Below are positions 25,122 to 31,833 of a DNA stretch of 57,071 nucleotides, piece by piece (position 1 is the stretch's first letter; the number at the start of each line of letters is the position of its first letter). The translations under genes were made by a program, and so were the position numbers. The stretch covers positions 1 through 57,071 of the forward strand of contig NZ_BTPU01000070.1 in the NCBI RefSeq assembly GCF_036985595.1. Reading direction: 5' to 3'. A model generated the notes under the pieces. The model searched no databases. It worked only from the letters and a program-made list of their open reading frames with translations, and had not been told where the DNA came from. This DNA comes from Vallitalea maricola. Lineage in GTDB: Bacteria > Bacillota > Clostridia > Lachnospirales > Vallitaleaceae.

Positions 25122-25994
25122 ATGATAAATGTATTAGAAAATGATGTTCTGAAAATTGAAGTCAATAGTCTTGGAGCAGAGTTATCAAGTATAAAAACTA
25201 AAAAGGATGGATTAGAATATTTATGGCAAGGGGATCCATCAGTATGGGGAAGAAAATCACCTATCTTATTTCCTATTGTTGGGAAACTAAAGGATGACGA
25301 GTATTATATTGAAAATGAAAAATATGAATTAGGTCAGCATGGATTTGCTAGAGATATGGAATTTCGAGTAGAACAAAAGAATAAAGAAATACTTGAATAC
25401 AAGCTTAAATACAATGAAGAATCATTAAAGAAATATCCTTATAAATTCTTATTAACCATAACTTATGAATTAAAAGGTAATAGTCTTAACATAGGCTATG
25501 AAGTCAAGAATCTAGATTCAACAGATGTATATTTCTCCATAGGTGCACATCCTGGATTTAATATACCTATTATGCAGGAAGAAAAGTTAGAGGATTATTA
25601 TCTGGAATTTGATAAGCTTGAAACGGTGAATAAATATCAACTAAATACTGAAAACAGTGTTTCTTTAGAAAGTATAGCATTTCTAGAAAATGAAAGAATA
25701 ATTCCTATGACTAAGGATATATTCAACAAAGGAGCAATTATCTTATTGGATGTGGAATCCAACAGTCTATCATTGAAGAGTAAGAAAAGTAGCAGAGAAG
25801 TATGTGTTGAATATGATGGATTTCCATACTTAGGTATTTGGGGACAACCTGATAACTCTCCTTTTGTGTGTATTGAGCCTTGGTATGGAGTAGCTGATTT
25901 TGAAGATACAGATAAACAATACAAAACTAAAAAAGGAATTCAAAAACTAGAAGTATCAAAAGAATTTAAAGCTAACTATTATGTTACTATTTAA
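25122..25994 (+). CDS. aldose 1-epimerase family protein (LacX-like)
   Basis: A 290-residue beta-sandwich protein of the galactose mutarotase superfamily. Typical elements are LWQGDPSVWGRKSPILFPIVG, QHGFARDMEF (His), SIGAHPGF (His of the active site), and YLGIWGQPDNSPFVCIEPWYG (catalytic Glu). This subfamily catalyses anomer interconversion of hexoses or hexose phosphates, the substrate being unclear. ATG 25122 lies 7 bases past GGAGG and gives the family's usual N terminus; an upstream in-frame start at 25047 adds an atypical leader. It follows mtnA within 95 bases and might be co-transcribed. Confidence 0.8.
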   Translation: MINVLENDVLKIEVNSLGAELSSIKTKKDGLEYLWQGDPSVWGRKSPILFPIVGKLKDDEYYIENEKYELGQHGFARDMEFRVEQKNKEILEYKLKYNEESLKKYPYKFLLTITYELKGNSLNIGYEVKNLDSTDVYFSIGAHPGFNIPIMQEEKLEDYYLEFDKLETVNKYQLNTENSVSLESIAFLENERIIPMTKDIFNKGAIILLDVESNSLSLKSKKSSREVCVEYDGFPYLGIWGQPDNSPFVCIEPWYGVADFEDTDKQYKTKKGIQKLEVSKEFKANYYVTI

Positions 25995-26005
25995 TAATAT
26001 TAAAA

Positions 26006-26029
26006 ATGAGCAAGCTAATGCTTGCTCAT
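26006..26029. terminator. terminator hairpin overlapping the end of the DUF3783 gene
   Basis: ATGAGCAAGC (26006-26015) and GCTTGCTCAT (26020-26029) with a 4-base loop, between convergent genes. The right arm forms part of the last codons of the minus-strand gene. Confidence 0.8.
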
Positions 26030-26422
26030 ACTCATCTTTTCCTTTATTAATTCCTTTATCAATTCTCCAAATTGCCATTTAACTGATGTTGGAGTTGCTA
26101 CAGCGTATATAGGTTTCTTAAGTCCAGTGTCCTTGAATAAGTTAATGAAAGAATGGACTTCTTTGTTGGACAAAGCGTTAAAAACAATAGTTTTGGATTT
26201 TACTCCTGTCTTATATTTTACAGGTATAATGTTATTGTCTATGATATCCTTTATTTTGTTTCCCAACATATCATCTGTGACTATAACACATTCATCTATA
26301 CCCCTATCTAACGAGAATTTCTTAATCATACTAATTTCTTCAGAATTATAACCATATACTAGAATACAATTTCTACCTTCTGGTCTTTTACTATCCTCAT
26401 TATTAATTTGCTCAAATGACAT
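26015..26422 (-). CDS. DUF3783 domain protein
   Basis: A 135-residue cytoplasmic protein fitting DUF3783 proteins of Clostridia: CILVYGYNSEEISMI near the start, then a C-terminal section with KPIYAVATPTSVKWQFGELIKELIKE. Function of the family is not known. GAGGTGAT precedes the ATG. The stop lies in the left arm of a terminator hairpin shared with the converging epimerase-like gene. Confidence 0.75.
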   Translation of the reverse strand: MSFEQINNEDSKRPEGRNCILVYGYNSEEISMIKKFSLDRGIDECVIVTDDMLGNKIKDIIDNNIIPVKYKTGVKSKTIVFNALSNKEVHSFINLFKDTGLKKPIYAVATPTSVKWQFGELIKELIKEKMSMSKH

Positions 26423-26723
26423 AAAAAATCACCTCAATTTTATTCTTGATTAAATAATATTATTATATACAAAAGCATTTTTATAAATATAGTTAATATA
26501 TTGAATATACTTCTAAAAAAGTTAGATGTCAATATTAAAGTTTCCTCATTTTTATATAAAAATCTAATATAACCAAAAGTTATAATGATAAGAACAAAAC
26601 TCTTTTTCTGACTTACTTGTGAGGAATCAATTATTAATTTATATAGTAATTTAGTAATAAATATTTTAATCAAGAACATACTATAAACATAAAATATTAG
26701 AATAAAGAATGAGGTGATAATTA
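26423..26723. other. AT-rich intergenic stretch
   Basis: About 300 bases before the 44-codon gene. On the minus strand a 115-codon frame runs through but its hydrophobic, Phe/Ile-rich translation reflects A/T bias, and it overlaps the better supported small gene. I see no other feature. Confidence 0.5.
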
Positions 26724-26858
26724 ATGCCCAAAGATAGTCAGCCAGATAACAAAAGAGCAAGAATGGAAAAATGCAATTATCAAACACCTATAACAAGAGA
26801 AAATATGAATCATAATTCTAACAAGAAAAAACAATCAGTTAAAAATAATGATGTATAG
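26724..26858 (+). CDS. 44-residue basic hydrophilic protein, unknown
   Basis: A short frame (MPKDSQPDNKRARMEKCNYQ...NNDV) with a well placed GAGGTGAT ribosome site 7 bases before the ATG. The product is rich in Lys, Arg, Asn and Gln with one Cys and no hydrophobic stretch, so probably cytoplasmic and disordered. Similar short, polar proteins are common in spore-forming Clostridia, where some are linked to sporulation, but no specific family can be claimed. A terminator at 26870-26939 follows, supporting a discrete transcription unit. Confidence 0.6.
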   Translation: MPKDSQPDNKRARMEKCNYQTPITRENMNHNSNKKKQSVKNNDV

Positions 26859-26869
26859 AACAAGTAAGT

Positions 26870-26939
26870 AAAAGGGATGTCATAAACAATGTTTATAGTT
26901 CTTAAGACCTATATTATAAATATGTTATACATCCCTTTT
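26870..26939 (+). terminator. terminator after the 44-residue gene
   Basis: AAAAGGGATGT (26870-26880) pairs with ACATCCCTTTT (26929-26939). The loop can form a further stem (ATAAAC/GTTTAT). Confidence 0.75.
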
Positions 26940-26963
26940 AAGTTAAATAATTTAATGCTTTAG

Positions 26964-26992
26964 TTGAAAAAATTGCATTACTTTGATATAAT
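26964..26992 (+). promoter_or_regulatory. promoter of the chemoreceptor-glycosyltransferase gene
   Basis: TTGAAA (26964-26969), a 17-base spacer and TATAAT (26987-26992) form a good housekeeping promoter, preceded by the terminator of the small gene. The fusion gene therefore has its own promoter. Confidence 0.7.
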
Positions 26993-27048
26993 TACAATAA
27001 AGTTTTTCGGCAAAATTCTACAAAAATGATAAGATGGGTGGTAATATA

Positions 27049-28833
27049 ATGACAAATGATAAAGATTTATCTATTAAGAGTTATACAAAATCGTATAACA
27101 TCAAAAGTTCCATTGTTTTAAGTATATGCTTAATTGCCAGTATCGTTGTTTCTTTTTTGATACCTGATATACTTATTGTAAGTCTTATAACATTATGTAT
27201 ACTATTGATAGGCTTGATATTATTAAGAAGATTTAGCAAATATGATAAGAAGAAAATCAAAGAAATCCCAGACGAAATGTTAGAAGAAAAACAACTGAAA
27301 GATAGATTAGAGAATCTATTAGAACATGCTGAAAACGTTACACAAAGTGGTTTTGGAAAACAAATTCCTGTTGATTCCAATGATGAAATAGGAAAATTGG
27401 CAGCTACTTTTAATTACTTATTAGATAATGTAGGTAATTTTGTGAAAGAATTAGATGAAATCTCAGAAGAATCTTCAGATACAAGTAGAAATCTAGCTGA
27501 TATAACACATAGAACCTCTTGTGTTATGCAGGAAGTATCTACAACATTACAAGAATTAACGTCTAATACATCCAATCTGAGTGGAAGCATCGAAGAAATT
27601 GCAGAGGGTGCTTACAAAGTAGAAGAACTTACTAATGAAGGAATCACATCATTAAGAAATCTAGAACATAAAATGGAGAATATAGTTGAAAATGCTAATT
27701 CTGCTACTCTTAGTATAAAAGAACTTAACTCAGCGTCTAAAAAAATGCAGGGTATTATCGATGTTATATCCAATATAGCAAAACAAACGAATCTACTAGC
27801 TTTAAATGCTGCTATAGAAGCTGCAAGGGCAGGTGATACTGGAAAAGGTTTTGCAGTTGTTGCAGATGAAGTTAGAGAGTTAGCAGGAAATACTCAAGAT
27901 TCATTGCAGAGCATCAGCGAACTAATTAGTACTTTTTCAGAAGAAACTATTAAAACAGTAGACATCATTGACTCTAACAACAAAGATATAATTCAAGGGG
28001 GTCAGATATTAAAAGAAACCTCCGGAACATTTAATGTTATTGCACAGAATATAACAAACATGGTTGATGGTATTAAAAATTCAGCAGATGCAAGTTCACA
28101 AATTGCAAATGGTAGTAAAGAAATTGCTTCTGCAACAGGTGTTCAGACTAATGCAATGGCTGATATAGCTGATCTTTCTCAAAAATTATCAAATATGGCA
28201 TCAGAATTGAAAACTACTCTATCTGATACTCAGATAGGAGGAGCAAACCTTGATTTTGACCTGGTAGCCAATGATAATAGTATAAAAATGATTTCAGATA
28301 AGGATAAGAAAGATTTGAAAGCTTCATTGGGAATAGAGAATAAATACATAATTGGTATGATAGCCAGACTTGAACCAGTTAAAGGTTATGATTTCTTAAT
28401 TGATGGTCTTAAAAAAGTATTACCAAAGCATAATGATGTGGTATGTATTATAGTTGGTGATGGGTCGTTGGAAGATAAATTAAAAGAAAAAGTTAAGAGA
28501 GAGCAGTTATCGGATAGAATCCTATTCTTAGGTTATAGAAAAGATATACTAAAGTTATTAGCTATAATGGATCTTGTCGTATTGACTTCTGAAAAAGAAG
28601 GTATGCCACCAAGAACATTAATGGAAGCAATGGCTTCAAGTAAACCTATAGTTGCTACCAATGTAAAAGGTAATACTATGTTAGTTAAGGATAATAAAAC
28701 AGGATTATTAGTTAATTATAATGATGTGGATAATCTAACTAGGTGCTTAGAGTTCTTTGCTAAAAATCCTAGTGTTGGTATGGAATATGGTAATAAGGGA
28801 AGAGAACATCTTGAGAAATTAATAAATAACTAA
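27049..28833 (+). CDS. methyl-accepting chemotaxis protein fused to a GT4 glycosyltransferase C-terminal domain
   Basis: A 594-residue single open frame. Residues about 20-62 form two transmembrane helices as a tight hairpin with almost no outer loop. A HAMP-like helix pair follows (about 65-135). Residues 145-395 are a chemoreceptor signalling domain with the conserved tip QTNLLALNAAIEAARAG and FAVVADEVRELA. Residues about 405-594 are the nucleotide-sugar-binding half of a GT4 (group 1) glycosyltransferase: IGMIARLEPVKGYDFLI, IIVGDG, FLGYRKDI and EGMPPRTLMEAMASSKPIVAT. The acceptor-binding N-terminal half of the transferase is missing, and the Glu-Glu motif has one extra residue between its glutamates. 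Start ATG 27049 has GGGTGG upstream; an ATG at 27034 would overlap it. I know of no described protein of this form. It may sense nucleotide sugars or glycosylation state instead of external ligands (inference). Confidence 0.85.
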   Translation: MTNDKDLSIKSYTKSYNIKSSIVLSICLIASIVVSFLIPDILIVSLITLCILLIGLILLRRFSKYDKKKIKEIPDEMLEEKQLKDRLENLLEHAENVTQSGFGKQIPVDSNDEIGKLAATFNYLLDNVGNFVKELDEISEESSDTSRNLADITHRTSCVMQEVSTTLQELTSNTSNLSGSIEEIAEGAYKVEELTNEGITSLRNLEHKMENIVENANSATLSIKELNSASKKMQGIIDVISNIAKQTNLLALNAAIEAARAGDTGKGFAVVADEVRELAGNTQDSLQSISELISTFSEETIKTVDIIDSNNKDIIQGGQILKETSGTFNVIAQNITNMVDGIKNSADASSQIANGSKEIASATGVQTNAMADIADLSQKLSNMASELKTTLSDTQIGGANLDFDLVANDNSIKMISDKDKKDLKASLGIENKYIIGMIARLEPVKGYDFLIDGLKKVLPKHNDVVCIIVGDGSLEDKLKEKVKREQLSDRILFLGYRKDILKLLAIMDLVVLTSEKEGMPPRTLMEAMASSKPIVATNVKGNTMLVKDNKTGLLVNYNDVDNLTRCLEFFAKNPSVGMEYGNKGREHLEKLINN

Positions 28834-28954
28834 TGTGATTGATTTTATATATAATTTAATATAAAATAATAGGATATTAAATAATAATTTAGTAGGTTAC
28901 TTAATACTTTATAATAATAGGTAAAAACATTATTAAGTTTTATTGGAGGTAAAT

Positions 28955-29524
28955 ATGAAAGTTATAGCGTTTAATGGAAGTCCTAGAAAAGAAGGCAATA
29001 CATATACTTTATTACAGACAGTTTTGAAGCAATTAGAAGAGCATGATATTGAAACAGAACTAATACAAGTTGGAAATAGGAATATACATGGATGTATTGG
29101 GTGTGGAAAATGTAGAACAAATGGTAATAATAGATGTATATTTGATGATGATATCATTAATGAATGTATTGAAAAGATTGTTGAAGCAGATGGCATAATA
29201 TTAGGAACACCAGTTTATTTTGGAGGATTATCTGCTCAAATGAAAGCATTTATTGATAGAGTAGGTTATGTAACTCGTCCAGGACGTTTATTAAAAAGAA
29301 AAGTCTGTTCAGCTGTTGTTTCACAAAGAAGAGACGGTGCAATAGCAGCATTTAATTCAATGAATAACTTGTTTACTATTTCAGAGGCTATAGTAGTAGG
29401 AGCAAATTATTGGAATCTTGGCTTAGGTAGAGCTGCTGGTGATGTTGTTAATGATACAGAAGGTATAGATAATATGAAGAACCTTGGCGATAATATGGCT
29501 TGGTTGTTGGATAAGATTAAATAA
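28955..29524 (+). CDS. NAD(P)H-dependent flavodoxin-fold reductase / iron-sulfur flavoprotein-like
   Basis: A 189-residue FMN reductase family protein: FNGSPRKEGNTYTLL is the FMN phosphate loop (residues 5-19), HGCIGCGKC a Cys-rich motif that in related iron-sulfur flavoproteins binds a 4Fe-4S cluster, and GTPVYFGGLSAQMKAFIDRVG the flavin-ring loop. It probably reduces quinones, O2 or other small acceptors in anaerobic redox defence. ATG 28955 has GGAGG upstream, whereas a TTG four codons earlier overlaps this site. A strong terminator follows. Confidence 0.85.
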   Translation: MKVIAFNGSPRKEGNTYTLLQTVLKQLEEHDIETELIQVGNRNIHGCIGCGKCRTNGNNRCIFDDDIINECIEKIVEADGIILGTPVYFGGLSAQMKAFIDRVGYVTRPGRLLKRKVCSAVVSQRRDGAIAAFNSMNNLFTISEAIVVGANYWNLGLGRAAGDVVNDTEGIDNMKNLGDNMAWLLDKIK

Positions 29525-29546
29525 TAATTTAAAAAAGTGTAAATGA

Positions 29547-29586
29547 CCTAGGAATTAGTGAGCTCATACTAATTCCTAGGTTTTTT
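29547..29586 (+). terminator. rho-independent terminator after the flavoprotein gene
   Basis: CCTAGGAATTAGT (29547-29559) pairs with ACTAATTCCTAGG (29568-29580), followed by TTTTTT. Confidence 0.95.
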
Positions 29587-29682
29587 GTTTTTCCTGGGAA
29601 ATATCTATTGTTATAAGAATCTAGAATATTACTATAAAAATGGGTTAAAATAAATATGATTAAATTTTCTAGGAGGTATATT

Positions 29683-29871
29683 ATGGAGTTATCACCAAAA
29701 GATTGTTTGAAAAAAGCTATATTAGATACACAAGAAAAAGTACGTGACTATGAATCTCACGCAAAAAATATAGACGACCAAGAAATTAGTAGCTGTTTTA
29801 AAAAATTTGCAGAGGAAGAAGGACATCAAGCTGCAGAGTTACAAGAGCTGCTTGATAAATGTGATAATTAA
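29683..29871 (+). CDS. small ferritin-like helical protein
   Basis: A 62-residue all-helical protein (MELSPKDCLKKAILDTQEKVRDYE, then EISSCFKKFAEEEGHQAAELQELLDKC). The FAEEEGHQAAEL segment resembles the ExxH half of ferritin/rubrerythrin-type diiron helices, but only one pair of helices is present, so it is not a complete four-helix bundle; a dimer might form one. AGGAGG is upstream of ATG 29683. Function unknown; the link to the family is tentative. A hairpin at 29891-29945 follows. Confidence 0.65.
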   Translation: MELSPKDCLKKAILDTQEKVRDYESHAKNIDDQEISSCFKKFAEEEGHQAAELQELLDKCDN

Positions 29872-29890
29872 AAACTACAAAAATATCATT

Positions 29891-29945
29891 AGTTAATTAG
29901 ATTAAGCCTTACTACCTGTGAGTGCTTTTTCTTTAATTAACTTTT
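29891..29945 (+). terminator. probable terminator after the ferritin-like gene
   Basis: AGTTAATTA (29891-29899) pairs with TAATTAACT (29934-29942), with an inner AAGC/GCTT stem, followed by TTT. Confidence 0.6.
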
Positions 29946-30050
29946 AATGAAAATAACAAATAGTAAAAATATATATGTAAAACACTTTATAATTCATTGC
30001 AATTCTGATAATATTAATATGTAAAAATTTAAGAAGGGAGATAGGAAAAA

Positions 30051-30695
30051 ATGAAAATATTTATTGATACAGCTAATGTTAATGAAATAAAAGAAGCAGA
30101 GGAAATGGGTGTAATTTGTGGGGTTACCACTAATCCTTCTTTAATAGCAAAAGAGGGCAGGGATTTTAGAGAAGTTGTTACTGAAATAACAAGTATTGTT
30201 GATGGACCAATAAGTGCTGAAGTAATCAGCCTTGAATCCAAAGGTATGATAGAAGAAGCTCGTGAGCTTGCTACCATACATAAAAATATCGTAATCAAGA
30301 TTCCTATGACTATTGAAGGTTTGAAAGCTGTAAAAACTCTAACTGCTGAAGGAATAAAAACAAATGTTACATTGATATTTTCAGCTTCACAAGCATTACT
30401 TGCCGCAAGAGCAGGAGCAACTTATGTTAGTCCTTTCATAGGAAGATTAGATGATATTGATACAGTTGGTATGGATTTAGTTGAAGATATATCAGAAATA
30501 TTTTATGTACACGATATAAAAACTGAAATTATAGCAGCTAGTATTAGGAGTCCTCTACATGCTTCACAAGCTGCTTTGGCTGGAGCAGATATTGCTACAA
30601 TACCACACAAAGTTCTGTTACAAATGACTAAGCATCCACTAACAGACATAGGTATTGAGAGATTTCTAAAAGATTGGGAAAATGTTTCAAAGTAA
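30051..30695 (+). CDS. fsa: fructose-6-phosphate aldolase (transaldolase-like)
   Basis: A 214-residue enzyme of the small transaldolase family (TalC/FSA, about 215 residues). Lys83 in NIVIKIPMT is the Schiff-base residue; FIDTANVNEIKEA, GVTTNPSLIAKEGRDF, TNVTLIFSASQA and HPLTDIGIERFLKDW are family signatures. It cleaves fructose-6-phosphate to dihydroxyacetone and glyceraldehyde-3-phosphate or acts as transaldolase in pentose metabolism. AAGGGAG upstream of ATG. The gene ends in a terminator shared with the AraC gene. Confidence 0.92.
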   Translation: MKIFIDTANVNEIKEAEEMGVICGVTTNPSLIAKEGRDFREVVTEITSIVDGPISAEVISLESKGMIEEARELATIHKNIVIKIPMTIEGLKAVKTLTAEGIKTNVTLIFSASQALLAARAGATYVSPFIGRLDDIDTVGMDLVEDISEIFYVHDIKTEIIAASIRSPLHASQAALAGADIATIPHKVLLQMTKHPLTDIGIERFLKDWENVSK

Positions 30696-30706
30696 ATATG
30701 ATTGAA

Positions 30707-30734
30707 ATGGGGCTAAATAATAAATCAGCCCCAT
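30707..30734. terminator. bidirectional terminator
   Basis: ATGGGGCT (30707-30714) and AGCCCCAT (30727-30734) form a hairpin between the convergent fsa and AraC genes. Confidence 0.75.
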
Positions 30735-30741
30735 AATTAAT

Positions 30742-31656
30742 TTAAAATTCATTGTTGGATTTTAAGCTCTTCTTAATTTCACGTGGACTTTTATTAGTAT
30801 ATTTCTTCATGACTTTGCTAAAATAAAAAGAATCACTGAAACCACATAATTCAGATATGTTTGATAATGTTAATGAACTGGTTTTCATTAATTCAAAAGC
30901 TTTTTTTAGCCTAATCTTATTAACAAAATCAGAAAAAGGTTCACCAGTTTCTTTTATAAATATTTTTCCAAGATACTCGGCATTATAACCTAGAATACCA
31001 GACATACTCTTTAATGTCAGTTTGTTTCTTATGTTTTTATTCACATATTCTTGCATATAATCTGAAATGTTAGAACTACTTGTATTTTTATGGTAGCTAT
31101 ATTCTTTGAAACACTCTTTTAGATAGATATTAAAAAATTGAAGCATAAGATGTCTGGATTCTAATTGCCAAAACATTTCTTGTTTCTTAAAAGTATCATT
31201 CAGTTTAACGAAAATCTCTCTAATTATGTTACCATTTTTTAGTTGAGTGAATTCAGGAAATCTAAAGCCGTTTTCAAAAACAGGGTCTTTTCGAATAAGT
31301 GAATTCCATTCTAAAGAACTTCTATAGAGAGATTCATTAAACTCTATATTCTTATAATCTATATAATTCCCATCAAAAAAATGTTTGAAATCAAAATGAA
31401 CCCAGTATATTACACCAGAGTTTCTATTAGTGATCTTAAATTCATGTGGAATATTAGGTTTTATTAATATAAGATCATCTTTGCCTATTGTATAGGTTCT
31501 ATCTTCTATGGTCATGTTTGTAGAACCTTCAAATCCTAATATGAATTCATGGTCATATATTCTTCGTATAGATGTCCTTGTTTTATTAAATACTTCAATT
31601 CCTACATTTCGTACATATGGACATATTTCTTCAAAATACATTTTTTCTAATAACAT
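30742..31656 (-). CDS. AraC-family transcriptional regulator
   Basis: A 304-residue regulator with an N-terminal cupin-like effector domain (DLILIKPNIPHEF near residue 60-75) and a C-terminal double helix-turn-helix (SGILGYNAEYLGKIFIKETGEPFSDFVNKIRLKKA and NISELCGFSDSFYFSKVMKKYTNKSPREI). The last block matches the AraC signature closely. It is divergent from the DUF5107 gene, with about 180 bases between starts, so it most likely activates that operon in response to a sugar. ATG preceded by AAGGAGC, with no better start seen. Confidence 0.85.
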   Translation of the reverse strand: MLLEKMYFEEICPYVRNVGIEVFNKTRTSIRRIYDHEFILGFEGSTNMTIEDRTYTIGKDDLILIKPNIPHEFKITNRNSGVIYWVHFDFKHFFDGNYIDYKNIEFNESLYRSSLEWNSLIRKDPVFENGFRFPEFTQLKNGNIIREIFVKLNDTFKKQEMFWQLESRHLMLQFFNIYLKECFKEYSYHKNTSSSNISDYMQEYVNKNIRNKLTLKSMSGILGYNAEYLGKIFIKETGEPFSDFVNKIRLKKAFELMKTSSLTLSNISELCGFSDSFYFSKVMKKYTNKSPREIKKSLKSNNEF

Positions 31657-31833
31657 AATTAAAGCTCCTTATAGTTTGAAATGTTACTTTATTAAGTATA
31701 TATAATTATTATAAATGATTAGATACAAAAATGATATCGACATTTTACATAAAATAATCTGATTTTTTCATGTGAAATTGATAGTATAAGGATTAATATA
31801 AAAACAAGAAGAAATATTTCAAGGAGGATAATA

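Noticed and set aside
26440..26787. 115-codon minus-strand frame rich in Phe, Ile and Leu
   Set aside because: Composition is what A/T-rich antisense sequence produces, there is no good ribosome site, and it overlaps the better supported 44-codon gene on the plus strand.
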